Shown: one piece after another, positions 34,540 to 43,616 of the stretch | Position numbering within the stretch: the stretch's first letter is position 1 | Layout of the letters: every line of letters begins with the position of its first letter | Source of the DNA: an uncultured Oscillospiraceae bacterium | GTDB lineage: Bacteria > Bacillota > Clostridia > Oscillospirales > Ruminococcaceae | Assembly (NCBI GenBank): GCA_900539695.1 | Contig: UQDG01000001.1 | Span: forward strand, 1-64,000 | DNA length: 64,000 nt | Reading direction: 5' to 3' | Notes under the pieces: model-generated | The model's input: only the letters and a program-made list of their open reading frames with translations | What the model was told of the DNA's origin: nothing | The model's database searches: none | Program-made: the position numbers and the translations under genes

Positions 34540-35820
34540 TTAAAATAACTTTTTGCCCTGGGCAAACTTGGCACTTAAAGCACCTTTGCCCAGGTAGGCA
34601 TACCGCTCCAGCCGTTCCGCTGGGGTAAAGCTGCGCAGGCTGCGAAGATGGCTGTCATCCAGCACCAGTGCATCAAAGGCATAGCCCGGCTCAAACAGGC
34701 CGACCTGCTCGCCAAAGTCCTGCCAGAATTCACCGCCGCCCACGGTGGCCAGGTACAGCGCTTCGGTCATCGTCAGCGGGGCCTCGCTCTGGTCCACATA
34801 GCGCCAGCGCAGCTTGCTTACCTGCACAGCCGAAGCCATCACGGCAAACAGGTCCAGCGTGTGGCCGCCTGCCACATCGCTGCCCAGGCCGATGCGCCAG
34901 CCGCCCCGCAGATACTTGGCCGCCGGGGCAATGCCGGCAATCACGTTCTCGTTGCTGGTGGGGCAGTGGGCGATCATCACGCGGTTGGCTTTCATGGCGG
35001 CACATTCTTCCTCGCCGCTGTAGATGCAGTGGGCCATCACAGTGGGCACATCGCCGCCAAACAGGCCGTAGCGGCTGTAACTCTCGCCGTAATATTTCGT
35101 GCCGGGGCACAGCGCGGCCACCCATTCGATCTCGCTGGGGTTCTCAGAGAGGTGGCTCTGGGCAGGTACTTTATACTCGGCGGCCAGCTCGCCCAGACCC
35201 TTCATGTACTCGTCGCTGGCACTGGGGGTAAAGCGCGGGGTGATCATCGGGCGCACCGGGCCGTCGTGCAGCATATGCTCGTCGGCACAGGTGTCCAGCC
35301 AGCGGCGGGTCTCAGCCAGGCCGGCGGCAGGAGAGGGCTCCCGGTAAAAGTCCGGGCTGTTGCGGTCCATGCCCAGCTTGCCCACAAAGGCCGAAAGCCC
35401 GGCGGCTTTCAGCTGGTGCATCAGTTCCAGCGTGGCATCGGTGTGCAGCGTGCCAAAGATGCAGGCGCGGGTGGTGGCGCTGTGCGTAAGGTCCCGCACA
35501 AAGTAGCCGTAGCCCGCGCGGGCATAGTCGGCATCGGCGTAGTGGGATTCCTCGGGGTAGGTGTACTGCTGCAGCCAGTCCAGCAGTTCCAGATCCATGG
35601 CGGTGCCGCAGTAGCTGTACTGCGGCGCATGCAGGTGCAGGTCCACAAAGCCCGGCGTGATGATCTGTCCACTATGGTCGTAGACCGGCACACCGGCTGG
35701 GGCTGCTTCACGAAATGCTCCGCAGCGGCCATCCTCACACAGCATATAACCATCCCGCACCCGCAGGGTATCCGGGGTGGGGGTATCTACAAAAATGCCC
35801 TTAACGGCAAAACGTTCCAT
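34540..35820 (-). CDS. guaD: Guanine deaminase (amidohydrolase)
   Basis: 426 residues; AGGAGGA precedes ATG 35820. Zinc site H62-x-H64 in GFVDLHLHAPQY, SHLSEN for the central His, MAHCIYSG and GLGSDVAGG for the final Asp. The APQY and SENPSE segments are typical of guanine deaminase, which converts guanine to xanthine and ammonia. Single-gene unit with its own promoter, divergent from yfmF. Confidence 0.92.
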   Translation of the reverse strand: MERFAVKGIFVDTPTPDTLRVRDGYMLCEDGRCGAFREAAPAGVPVYDHSGQIITPGFVDLHLHAPQYSYCGTAMDLELLDWLQQYTYPEESHYADADYARAGYGYFVRDLTHSATTRACIFGTLHTDATLELMHQLKAAGLSAFVGKLGMDRNSPDFYREPSPAAGLAETRRWLDTCADEHMLHDGPVRPMITPRFTPSASDEYMKGLGELAAEYKVPAQSHLSENPSEIEWVAALCPGTKYYGESYSRYGLFGGDVPTVMAHCIYSGEEECAAMKANRVMIAHCPTSNENVIAGIAPAAKYLRGGWRIGLGSDVAGGHTLDLFAVMASAVQVSKLRWRYVDQSEAPLTMTEALYLATVGGGEFWQDFGEQVGLFEPGYAFDALVLDDSHLRSLRSFTPAERLERYAYLGKGALSAKFAQGKKLF

Positions 35821-35849
35821 ATGGTTCCTCCTGATAGCAGAATACCTAT

Positions 35850-35879
35850 ATTATAACCGTTCCACATACCCAACTGCAA
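35850..35879 (-). promoter_or_regulatory. Promoter of guaD
   Basis: On the minus strand, TTGCAG (35879-35874), 18-nt spacer, TATAAT (35855-35850). Confidence 0.7.
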
Positions 35880-35887
35880 GTTTTTTA

Positions 35888-35916
35888 TTTACTTTTACCC
35901 ATTGAAGCGGTATAAT
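35888..35916 (+). promoter_or_regulatory. Promoter of the yfmF-yfmH-lgt-folD group
   Basis: TTTACT (35888-35893), 17-nt spacer, TATAAT (35911-35916), back to back with the guaD promoter. Its start near 35923 excludes an ATG at 35902 as the yfmF start. Confidence 0.7.
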
Positions 35917-35952
35917 ACAAATATCTATTTGCTGTTTGAAAGGAATAAGGAC

Positions 35953-37248
35953 TTGGAACGTAAACAACTTGCTCCCGGCGTGTTCATCACTTCGATGAGC
36001 GCCGCTAAATTCAATCGCTGCCGCATCACGATCCATCTGCGCTTCCCTGCGAAGCGTGAGACCGCCACCGATGCCGCTGTGCTGGCCCTGGTGCTGGAGC
36101 GCGGCTATGCGGCCTGCCCCGATATGACCGCCCTGTCCCGCCGCTTGGCCGAACTGTACGGCGCTGACCTGGGCGTGGATCTTTCCAGTGCCGGGCCGGA
36201 CCGCGTGCTGTCCGCCGATATCTGCGGCATCAAGGACACCTACGCACTGGCGGGCGAGAACCTTACCGACGCCTACGCCGACATTGTGTTCGGCACCATC
36301 TTTGACCCCTACCTCGTAGACGGCATCTTCGACCCCGAGGCCGTGCGCATTGAGACCGAGACCCAGGCCCGCCGCCTGGAAGCAGAGTTCAACTCCAAGC
36401 GCCTCTACTGTGTGCGCCAGGCCCGTCGCAAATTCTTCGGCAATTCCCCGGCGGGCATCGAGCTGGGCGGTTACCCCGGCGAGCTGGTCAACGTCACCCC
36501 CGCCAGCCTGAAAGCCGAGTATGACCGCATCCTCTCCACTGCGTCCATCGATGTGATGGTGCAGGGCGTGGACGAAGCCCGCGTGGCCGACCTGCTGCTG
36601 CGCAAGCTGGAGAGCATCCGCCGCGACCCGCAGCCCTTTGCGCTGCCTATGGCCATGCCCCGCACCCCGCTGCGCCATTTTAAAGAAGAAGTCCCCGGCC
36701 TGACCCAGGCCAAGCTGTGCATGCTGTTCACCACCGGCGGCGAGTCCGACCCGCCCAGCGTCAGTATTCTGCGCGTGGCCATGAGTGTGCTGGGCGGTTC
36801 CGCCACCAGCCGTCTGTTCCGCAACGTGCGCGAAAAGCAGTCCCTTTGCTACTACTGCGGTTCCGCCGCCCAGCGCTCCACCGGCGTGATGATGATCGAT
36901 TCCGGCGTTGAGCCGGGCAAGGAGCAGCAGGCCGAGGCCGCCATCCTGGCGGAATTGGAGGGCCTGAAGAACGGCCCCATCACCCAGGAGGAAATGGACG
37001 ACTGCCGCCGCGGCCTGCTTTCCAGCATGGACGCGCTGAGCGACAGCCTGGCTGCGCTGGAAGGCTGGTACTACGGCCAGATCACCCGCGGCGAACCGCT
37101 CTATCCGCCGGAGTACGGTAAGGTGCTGACCGGCGCCGTCACCCTGGATGAGGTGCGCCAGGCGCTGCAAAGCTACAGCTACTCGGTCTGCTATGACGTG
37201 ACTGCAAAGCCCGGTACGGCGGGCAAGGGAGGTGCCGAAGATGTCTGA
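35953..37248 (+). CDS. yfmF: M16-family peptidase-like protein, YfmF type
   Basis: About 431 residues from TTG 35953, nine bases after AAAGGA; upstream codons lie at or before the likely transcription start. It has the two-lobe M16 fold (LFTTGGESDPPSVSILRVAMSVLGG, FRNVREKQSLCYY) but no HxxEH zinc motif, so it is the non-catalytic partner. YfmF/YfmH pairs have been linked to 5-aminopentanol modification of elongation factor P in Firmicutes. It overlaps yfmH by eight bases. Confidence 0.9.
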   Translation: MERKQLAPGVFITSMSAAKFNRCRITIHLRFPAKRETATDAAVLALVLERGYAACPDMTALSRRLAELYGADLGVDLSSAGPDRVLSADICGIKDTYALAGENLTDAYADIVFGTIFDPYLVDGIFDPEAVRIETETQARRLEAEFNSKRLYCVRQARRKFFGNSPAGIELGGYPGELVNVTPASLKAEYDRILSTASIDVMVQGVDEARVADLLLRKLESIRRDPQPFALPMAMPRTPLRHFKEEVPGLTQAKLCMLFTTGGESDPPSVSILRVAMSVLGGSATSRLFRNVREKQSLCYYCGSAAQRSTGVMMIDSGVEPGKEQQAEAAILAELEGLKNGPITQEEMDDCRRGLLSSMDALSDSLAALEGWYYGQITRGEPLYPPEYGKVLTGAVTLDEVRQALQSYSYSVCYDVTAKPGTAGKGGAEDV

Positions 37249-38530
37249 TTTTGCAAATCTGTCTGCGGTACAGGCCCGCGCCGCTGCCGCTGTTGGCTGC
37301 CAGAGTACCACGCTGCCCAGCGGCCTGACCGTGCTGTGCCGCACCATGCCGGGTTACAGCAGTGTGCATGCCATTTATGCCACGTCCTTTGGTTCCATCC
37401 ACCGCAGCTTTACGCTGGACGGTAAAGAAGTTGTACTGCCTGCCGGTACGGCTCATTTCTTGGAGCACAAAATGTGTGAGACCCCCAAGGGCGACTCCTT
37501 CAGCTTCTACGCCAAGACCGGTGCTTCGGCCAATGCCTTTACCAGCTACGACCGCACCTGCTACCTGTTCTCGGCTACCCAGAAGATCGACGAAAACCTC
37601 GACATTCTGTTAGGTATGGTGGGCAAGCCCTGGTTCACCAAGGCCACCATCGCCAAAGAGCAGGGCATCATCGGGCAGGAGATCAAGATGTACGATGACA
37701 GCCCCGATTGGCGGCTGCTCAACGCGTTGTTCTGCTGCCTGTACGCCGACCACCCCCTGCGGGACGACATTGCCGGCACGGTGGAAAGCATTGCCGGCCT
37801 GACCCCGCAGATGCTCTACAACTGCACCAAGGGGTTCTACGCGCCGTCCAATATGGTGCTGTCCGTGGCGGGCAAAATTACGCTGGAGCAGGCAGTCGAA
37901 GCTTGCAAGCGCAACGGCCTGTACCGCGCCCGCGCTGCCCATGAGGTAGAGTGGGACATCCCGGCGGATAACGGCCCGCTGGCCCACAAGGAGGCCCACT
38001 TCACCATGCCGGTCACCAAGCCCTGCTTCGGCGTGGCCTATAAAGAGGAACCCCTCGTGCCCGGCGACCTCAAGCGGGAATTGCTGCTGGATATGCTGTC
38101 CGACCTGGTCGTTGGCGGGTTGACCAAGCTCTACCGCAAACTGTACGATAACGCCATGGTCAACCCGGAGTTCTCCGGTGACTTTATCGCGGTGCGCGGT
38201 GCCTGTGCCGTGGCCTTTACCGGCGAGAGCGACACCCCGCGGGAGGTCGTGGACCTGTTGCAGGCCGAGATCGAGCGCCTGCGTACCGAGGGCATCGAAC
38301 CCGAGGTCTTTACACTGGTGAAAAACCAGGTGTACGGCGGCCTGCTGGGTGATGTGGAGGCCATCGACGATGCCGCCGAGGAAGCTGCCGCCGCCTACCT
38401 GAAGGGCCGCACGCTGGCGGATGAAATCGCCGCGCTGGCCGCCCTGACCGTGGACGATGCCAACGAGCTGCTGCGCACCGCCCTGCGGGAGGAAAACCGC
38501 GCCTACGTGCAGATCGACCCGGCTGAATAA
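37241..38530 (+). CDS. yfmH: M16-family zinc peptidase, YfmH type
   Basis: 429 residues from ATG 37241, eight bases after GGGAGG; a GTG nine bases earlier is less likely. The inverted zinc motif HFLEH (HxxEH) in GTAHFLEHKMCETPKGDSF is intact, with the second-lobe KPCFGVAYKEE segment downstream. It is the catalytic partner of YfmF and probably forms a heterodimer with it. Starts inside the yfmF stop region, so the two are coupled. Confidence 0.93.
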   Translation: MSDFANLSAVQARAAAAVGCQSTTLPSGLTVLCRTMPGYSSVHAIYATSFGSIHRSFTLDGKEVVLPAGTAHFLEHKMCETPKGDSFSFYAKTGASANAFTSYDRTCYLFSATQKIDENLDILLGMVGKPWFTKATIAKEQGIIGQEIKMYDDSPDWRLLNALFCCLYADHPLRDDIAGTVESIAGLTPQMLYNCTKGFYAPSNMVLSVAGKITLEQAVEACKRNGLYRARAAHEVEWDIPADNGPLAHKEAHFTMPVTKPCFGVAYKEEPLVPGDLKRELLLDMLSDLVVGGLTKLYRKLYDNAMVNPEFSGDFIAVRGACAVAFTGESDTPREVVDLLQAEIERLRTEGIEPEVFTLVKNQVYGGLLGDVEAIDDAAEEAAAAYLKGRTLADEIAALAALTVDDANELLRTALREENRAYVQIDPAE

Positions 38531-38557
38531 AAATACTCCTATAAGGAGATATACAAA

Positions 38558-39763
38558 ATGACTTATCATGTTCAATTCCCCGGCCTGGGGCTGGCCCTGA
38601 CCGTCAACCGCGTGGCCCTGTCCATCGGCGGGTTCAACATCTACTGGTACGGCGTCATCATCGCCGCCGGCATGATGCTGGCCCTGCTGTATGCCTTCCG
38701 CAATGCCGTGGATTTCGGCATCGACTCGGACCGTCTGGTGGATGTTATCGCCATCGGCACCGTTATGGCCATCGTCTGCGCCCGTATCTACTACGTGGCC
38801 ATGGCACCGTTTAAGTATAATAGCATCTGGGAGATGATCGACATCCGCTTAGGCGGCATTGCCATCTACGGCGCGGTCATCGGCGCGTTCGTGTTCGGCG
38901 GGCTGGCCGCCAAGTGGCGCAAGATCCCGCTGCTGCCGCTGTTCGACCTGGTCTCGCTGGGCTTCCTCATCGGCCAGGGCATCGGCCGCTGGGGCAACTT
39001 CGTCAACCAGGAGGCCTTCGGCACGAACACTACGCTGCCCTGGGGCATGTACAGCGAGGGAACGGAAGCCTACTTGAAGTCGGTGCAGGTCACACTGCCC
39101 GCCGGTATGGCTGTCGACCCCACCGCTCCGGTGCATCCGACTTTCCTGTATGAAAGCATCTGGTGCCTGGCAGGCTTTGTCATCCTGGCAAGCCTTGTCA
39201 AGCGCCGCAAGTTCAACGGGCAGATCTTCCTGTCCTATATCATCTGGTACGGCCTGGGCCGCAGCTGGATCGAAGGTCTGCGCACCGACTCGCTGCTCGT
39301 TGGCAATACCGGCCTGCGCGCCAGCCAGCTGGTGGCCATCGGCTCTGTCATTGTAGCCGCCATGCTGCTTATCATCGGCCTGCGCAACGCCAAAGGCAAA
39401 CAGCTGCAAGTCACGCTGGCGGTCAGTGACATCAAGAAGCAGGCCGAAGCAGGGGACCGCTTTACCCCGGACACCCTGCCTGCTAATGCCCCCCACGCCG
39501 ACTTTGTAAAAGCCACCGATGAGATGAACCGCCGCTTAAAGGACCTGGATCTGGACGCCCCGGAAATCGAGGAATTGGAAGACCCTGCACCGAAAACGAC
39601 CGAAGCACCGAAGCCTACAGAAAATGCAGCGGTTGAAGCCGAAGCTCCGGCAGAGCCGGAAGAACAGCGGAAAACCGAACCGGCCGAAGAAGCCCCGGCA
39701 GACCCGGAAGCAGAACCCGCCGCTGAGACCCAGGCAGAAAAAACTGCCCCGGAAGAAAAGTAA
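38558..39763 (+). CDS. lgt: Prolipoprotein diacylglyceryl transferase with acidic C-terminal tail
   Basis: 401 residues; AAGGAGATATAC precedes the ATG. Seven membrane helices and the signature [17 protein letters not shown] identify Lgt, which adds diacylglycerol to the lipobox cysteine of prolipoproteins. The core ends near residue 285; the last ~115 residues form a soluble tail, with the final ~60 rich in Pro, Glu and Ala, absent from standard Lgt. Its role is unknown; it faces the cytoplasm if topology is normal. Confidence 0.93.
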   Translation: MTYHVQFPGLGLALTVNRVALSIGGFNIYWYGVIIAAGMMLALLYAFRNAVDFGIDSDRLVDVIAIGTVMAIVCARIYYVAMAPFKYNSIWEMIDIRLGGIAIYGAVIGAFVFGGLAAKWRKIPLLPLFDLVSLGFLIGQGIGRWGNFVNQEAFGTNTTLPWGMYSEGTEAYLKSVQVTLPAGMAVDPTAPVHPTFLYESIWCLAGFVILASLVKRRKFNGQIFLSYIIWYGLGRSWIEGLRTDSLLVGNTGLRASQLVAIGSVIVAAMLLIIGLRNAKGKQLQVTLAVSDIKKQAEAGDRFTPDTLPANAPHADFVKATDEMNRRLKDLDLDAPEIEELEDPAPKTTEAPKPTENAAVEAEAPAEPEEQRKTEPAEEAPADPEAEPAAETQAEKTAPEEK

Positions 39764-39864
39764 CACCGCCGCCCCGCAGTATGGCGATAGATACTGCATG
39801 GTGTAAGACCCGACACCGTTTTGCCCGCAAGGACAAAAAAATACATTTGAAAGAGGGAACTATC

Positions 39865-40725
39865 ATGGGAGCAAGTATTATTGACGGTAAGGCATTGGCC
39901 GCCGCCGCCAAGGCCGAGGCCGCCGAGAAGGTCACCGCACTGAAAGCCCAGGGCGTCAACCCCTGCCTGGCGGTCATTCTGGTGGGCGAAAACCCCGCCA
40001 GCCAGGTGTATGTGCGCGGCAAGATCAACGATTGTGCCCAGTGCGGCATCGAGAGCCGCAGCATCAATCTGCCCGCCGATACCACGCAGGAGACCCTGCT
40101 GGCCGAGGTGAAGAAGCTGGCCGACGACCCCGCCGTACACGGTATCCTGGTCCAGCTGCCCCTGCCGGAGCAGATCGACGAGAAGGCCGTCATCGACGCC
40201 ATCCCGCCGGAGAAGGATGTGGACGGTTTCTCGCCCATCAACGTGGGCCGCATGCAGATCGGCGAGCCTTGCTATCTGCCCTGCACCCCGGCGGGCTGCA
40301 TCCGCATGATCGAGTCCACCGGCACCGAGATCGCCGGTAAAAATGCCGTGGTCATCGGCCGCTCCAACATCGTGGGCAAGCCCGCCGCGCTGCTGCTGCT
40401 GGCCAAGAACGCCACCGTCACCATCTGCCACTCCAAGACCAAGAACCTGAAAGAGGTCTGCGCTGCCGCCGATATTTTGGTGGCCGCCGTGGGCCGCGAG
40501 GGCTTTGTCACCGGCGATATGGTCAAGCCCGGCGCTGTCGTCATCGACGTGGGCATCAACCGCGGCGCTGACGGCAAGCTGCACGGCGACGTCAATTTTG
40601 CCGAGGCCGGCGAGAAGGCCGGTTACATCACCCCGGTGCCCGGCGGCGTTGGCCCCATGACCCGCGCCATGCTGATGCTGAACACCGTGGAGGCCGCCGC
40701 CCGCCAGAGCGGCAAGACCCTTTGA
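39865..40725 (+). CDS. folD: Bifunctional methylenetetrahydrofolate dehydrogenase/cyclohydrolase
   Basis: 286 residues from ATG 39865, after AAAGAGGG. Family marks: [10 protein letters not shown] with the catalytic Lys, [36 protein letters not shown] and [10 protein letters not shown]. Interconverts 5,10-methylene- and 10-formyl-tetrahydrofolate with NADP. About 100 bases after lgt; the rplU promoter follows. Confidence 0.97.
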   Translation: MGASIIDGKALAAAAKAEAAEKVTALKAQGVNPCLAVILVGENPASQVYVRGKINDCAQCGIESRSINLPADTTQETLLAEVKKLADDPAVHGILVQLPLPEQIDEKAVIDAIPPEKDVDGFSPINVGRMQIGEPCYLPCTPAGCIRMIESTGTEIAGKNAVVIGRSNIVGKPAALLLLAKNATVTICHSKTKNLKEVCAAADILVAAVGREGFVTGDMVKPGAVVIDVGINRGADGKLHGDVNFAEAGEKAGYITPVPGGVGPMTRAMLMLNTVEAAARQSGKTL

Positions 40726-40761
40726 TCTCGAAGAATTTGCTGTAAAATCGCCCAAAAAGCC

Positions 40762-40790
40762 TTGACAAGCCAGCAAGGCTATGGTATTAT
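40762..40790 (+). promoter_or_regulatory. Promoter of rplU-rpmA
   Basis: TTGACA (40762-40767), 17-nt spacer, TATTAT (40785-40790). Confidence 0.8.
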
Positions 40791-40792
40791 AC

Positions 40793-40880
40793 TAGAGCCG
40801 CTTGGTATGGGCTCTACAAGTGTGTGCTTTTATAGGTGCAACGCCCTACTGTCCAGCGAGACTTATTGAAAGAGGTTATC
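40793..40880 (+). other. Leader of rplU, possible L21-type autoregulatory element
   Basis: About 85 nt between promoter and start with hairpin AGAGCC (40794-40799)/GGCTCT (40810-40815) and a possible GGGC/GCCC closing pair further on. Firmicute L21 genes often have a structured leader; similarity to that class is not verified. Confidence 0.35.
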
Positions 40881-40883
40881 CAC

Positions 40884-41195
40884 ATGTACGCAGTTATCAA
40901 AACCGGTGGCAAGCAGTACAGCGTTAAGGTCGGCGACGTCGTTTACGTCGAGAAGCTGAACGCTGAGGCTGATACCGAAGTCACCTTCGATCAGGTTCTC
41001 GCCGTTGGCGAGGAGGGCTCTGTCAAGGTCGGCGCTCCCGTTGTTGAGGGCGCTACCGTTGTGGCCAAGGTCGTCAAGAACGGCAAGGGCAAGAAGCTCA
41101 ACATCCTGACCTATCGTCCCAAGAAGGGCAGCATGGTCCGCAAGGGTCATCGTCAGCCCTACACCAAGGTGGAAATCACCGCGATCAACGGCTAA
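40884..41195 (+). CDS. rplU: 50S ribosomal protein L21
   Basis: 103 residues. Standard L21: [18 protein letters not shown] at the start and [17 protein letters not shown] at the end. AGAGG precedes ATG 40884. First of the rplU-rpmA-obgE-mrnC run; note that the protease gene prp/ysxB, which usually lies between rplU and rpmA in Firmicutes, is missing. Confidence 0.98.
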   Translation: MYAVIKTGGKQYSVKVGDVVYVEKLNAEADTEVTFDQVLAVGEEGSVKVGAPVVEGATVVAKVVKNGKGKKLNILTYRPKKGSMVRKGHRQPYTKVEITAING

Positions 41196-41209
41196 GGAGG
41201 TAAATCACA

Positions 41210-41461
41210 ATGGCACATAAAAAAGGCGTAGGTTCTACCAAGAACGGTCGTGATTCCGAGTCCAAGCGCCTCGGCGTCAAGCGCGGCGACGGTCAGTTCG
41301 TTCTGGCCGGCAACATCCTGGTCCGTCAGCGCGGCACCCACATCCATCCGGGTGAGGGCGTCGGCATCGGCAGCGATGACACCCTGTTCGCTCTGGTCGA
41401 TGGTCGCGTTCACTTCGAGCGCGTTGGCCGTGACCGCAAGCGCTGCACGGTCAAGCAGTAA
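41210..41461 (+). CDS. rpmA: 50S ribosomal protein L27
   Basis: 83 residues beginning [16 protein letters not shown], the mature L27 N-terminus. Many Firmicutes encode an extra ~9 residues that the Prp protease removes; this one has no such extension. TAAGGAGG precedes the ATG. 14 bases after rplU. Confidence 0.98.
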   Translation: MAHKKGVGSTKNGRDSESKRLGVKRGDGQFVLAGNILVRQRGTHIHPGEGVGIGSDDTLFALVDGRVHFERVGRDRKRCTVKQ

Positions 41462-41470
41462 AAGAACCGT

Positions 41471-41504
41471 TCGGGCGGGCCATTTCGGCTCGCTCGTTTT
41501 TTGT
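41471..41504 (+). terminator. Terminator-like hairpin between rpmA and obgE
   Basis: CGGGCGGGCC and GGCTCGCTCG pair with some G-T pairs around ATTTC, followed by TTTTTT. Probably a partial terminator, giving more ribosomal protein than GTPase mRNA. Confidence 0.7.
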
Positions 41505-41532
41505 AACTGGCTATTTTTTAACGAGGTAACAC

Positions 41533-42816
41533 ATGGCAACCAGTAATTTTATTGATACCGCGACCATCTGGCTGCATGCCGGCAAGGGCGGCGACGGCGC
41601 GGTGACCTTCCACCGCGAAAAATTCGTGGCGGCTGGCGGCCCGGACGGCGGCGACGGCGGTCGCGGCGGTGACATCATTTTTGTCGCCGACGACAACCTC
41701 TCCACCCTGATGGACTTCCGCTACAAGCGTAAGTACACCGCAGCCGACGGCGAAAACGGCCGCGCCAAGCGCCAGAGCGGCGCCGACGCCGATGACCTGG
41801 TCATCCGCGTGCCCCGCGGCACTGTGCTGAAAGAAGCCGAGACCGGCCTGGTCGTGGCTGACCTTTCCGGTTCCGAGCCGGTGGTGGTCGCCCGCGGCGG
41901 CCGCGGCGGCTGGGGCAATAGCCATTTTGCCACCCCCACCCGCCAGATCCCCAAGTTTGCCAAGCCCGGCCTGCCCGGCGAGGATATGCACCTGCAGCTG
42001 GAGCTGAAGGTCATCGCGGATGTGGGCCTGATCGGCTTCCCCAATGTGGGCAAGTCCACCCTCATCAGCATCATCTCGGCCGCCCGTCCCAAGATCGCCA
42101 ACTATCATTTCACCACCCTGACCCCCGTGCTGGGCGTGGTGCGCGTCGGCCCGGAGCAGAGCTTTGTCTGCGCCGATATTCCCGGCCTGATCGAAGGCGC
42201 TGCCGAGGGCGTTGGCCTGGGCCACGACTTCCTGCGCCATGTTGAGCGCTGCCGTCTGCTGCTGCACGTGGTGGATGTTTCCGGCTGCGAGGGCCGCGAC
42301 CCCAAGGCGGACTTTGAGCAGATCAACCACGAACTGGCCGGTTTCAGCGCCGAGCTGGCCGACCGCCCGCAGATCGTGCTGGGCAACAAGTGCGACATTG
42401 CCACCCCGGAACAGGTGGAGGAGTTCAAGAACTATATCGAGGCTAAGGGTCTGACCTTCCTGCCCATCTCCGCCGCCACCCGCCAGGGCGTGGACAACCT
42501 GCCCGCACTGGTCTACAGCCGCCTGAAGGATCTGCCCCCGGTCAAGGTTTACGAGGCTGAGTACAAGCGCCCGGACAAGAGCGCCATGCCGACCCGCCCC
42601 TTCACCGTGACCCGCACCGGCGATCACGAGTTTACCGTGGATGCCCCCTGGCTGGAGCGCATCCTGGCTGGCACCAACGTCGAGGACTACGAGAGCCTGC
42701 AGTACTTCCAGACACAGCTGGGTGACTCCGGCATCCTGGACGAGCTGGTGGCCCAGGGCGTTGAGGAAGAGGACACCATCAAGATTGGTGAATATGAGTT
42801 TGACTACTTGTACTAA
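41533..42816 (+). CDS. obgE: GTPase ObgE/CgtA
   Basis: 427 residues in the order of Bacillus-type Obg: glycine-rich OBG domain (AGKGGDGAVTFHREKF), G domain with GFPNVGKST, DIPGLIEGA and GNKCD, then a C-terminal OCT domain (VTRTGDHEFTVDAPWLERIL). Ribosome-assembly and stress GTPase. ACGAGG precedes the ATG. Confidence 0.97.
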   Translation: MATSNFIDTATIWLHAGKGGDGAVTFHREKFVAAGGPDGGDGGRGGDIIFVADDNLSTLMDFRYKRKYTAADGENGRAKRQSGADADDLVIRVPRGTVLKEAETGLVVADLSGSEPVVVARGGRGGWGNSHFATPTRQIPKFAKPGLPGEDMHLQLELKVIADVGLIGFPNVGKSTLISIISAARPKIANYHFTTLTPVLGVVRVGPEQSFVCADIPGLIEGAAEGVGLGHDFLRHVERCRLLLHVVDVSGCEGRDPKADFEQINHELAGFSAELADRPQIVLGNKCDIATPEQVEEFKNYIEAKGLTFLPISAATRQGVDNLPALVYSRLKDLPPVKVYEAEYKRPDKSAMPTRPFTVTRTGDHEFTVDAPWLERILAGTNVEDYESLQYFQTQLGDSGILDELVAQGVEEEDTIKIGEYEFDYLY

Positions 42817-42833
42817 AGTAGTGCGGATAGAAT

Positions 42834-43238
42834 ATGCTGTTTGAAACAAAATCTGAAGTGGACATCCACGAGATGTCCCCGCTGGCGCTGGCCTTTGTGG
42901 GCGATGCGGTGCTGGAACTGCTGGTTCGCGCCCGCCTGGTGGGCACCACCCGTCTGCAGCCCAACCGGCTGCACACAGTAGCCACCCATTACGTCAGCGC
43001 CCACGCCCAGAATCTGGAGCTGGCGGTGATTGAGCCGATGCTGACCGATGCCGAGGCCGCCGTGCTGCGCCGGGGCAAAAACGCCAGCAAGGCCACGGTG
43101 GCCAAGCACGCCACCGTGCAGGAGTACCGCGCCTCTACGGGTTTTGAGTGTCTGCTGGGCTGGCTTTACCTGCAGGGCCACAACGACCGCATCCAGGAAT
43201 TGTTCGATGCCCTATGGGAAGGGTACCAGCCGGAATAA
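42834..43238 (+). CDS. mrnC: Mini-ribonuclease 3
   Basis: 134 residues, a catalytic RNase III domain without the double-strand-binding domain. LALAFVGDAVLELLVRARL holds the catalytic Asp (D24), and ECLLGWLYLQG the second acidic site. Mini-III matures 23S rRNA. Starts 18 bases after obgE with a weak ribosome site. Confidence 0.93.
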   Translation: MLFETKSEVDIHEMSPLALAFVGDAVLELLVRARLVGTTRLQPNRLHTVATHYVSAHAQNLELAVIEPMLTDAEAAVLRRGKNASKATVAKHATVQEYRASTGFECLLGWLYLQGHNDRIQELFDALWEGYQPE

Positions 43239-43253
43239 AGCGGATACCCTTTC

Positions 43254-43329
43254 CGTAGGGGCCGATGCTCGTCATCGGCCCGTTAGGCCGCCGCTGTCTT
43301 GCGGGGCGATGCAAGTATCGCCCCCTGCC
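43254..43329. repeat. Intergenic GTAGGGGCC repeat
   Basis: GTAGGGGCCGATGCTCG... at 43255-43282 is identical over 28 bases to the reverse complement of 63827-63854. The unit contains nested stems (CCGATG/CATCGG; GGGGCGAT/ATCGCCCC). The rest of 43239-43382 shows no gene. Confidence 0.75.
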
Positions 43330-43382
43330 TATAACACGGCAGAGCCACTTTATGTACCCGCGCCATCACGGCGCGGCCCGCC

Positions 43383-43511
43383 TCACTTGCTGTTTTTGCT
43401 GTCGGTGGTATTGGTGGTATTGGTGGTGCGGTTCGTGGTCTTCTGCTGGGTACGGTTGGTCGTTTTCTGGGTAGAGCGGTTGGTCGTATTGTTTGTCTGA
43501 TTCTTTGCCAT
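43383..43511 (-). CDS. Small Asn/Thr-rich protein, unknown function
   Basis: 42 residues, about 60% Asn and Thr with regularly placed Lys/Arg (repeats of TTNRT and TQQKTTNR). AAAGGAG lies ten bases before ATG 43511. Hydrophilic, with no hydrophobic segment, so it cannot fold conventionally. Small Asn-rich proteins of this look occur in clostridia, and spore-type small proteins share the composition in part, but no family is certain. It is convergent to nothing and sits alone between mrnC and rsmF. Confidence 0.6.
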   Translation of the reverse strand: MAKNQTNNTTNRSTQKTTNRTQQKTTNRTTNTTNTTDSKNSK

Positions 43512-43616
43512 AGGTGGTTGACTCCTTTCTGAAGTTCGCAAGTAAAAAGCGATCTGCGGTTCTGGCCGCAAAGGTAGTTTGCCCGCCCATGGCTTTTTTA
43601 TGCAAAGGGGAAACGT

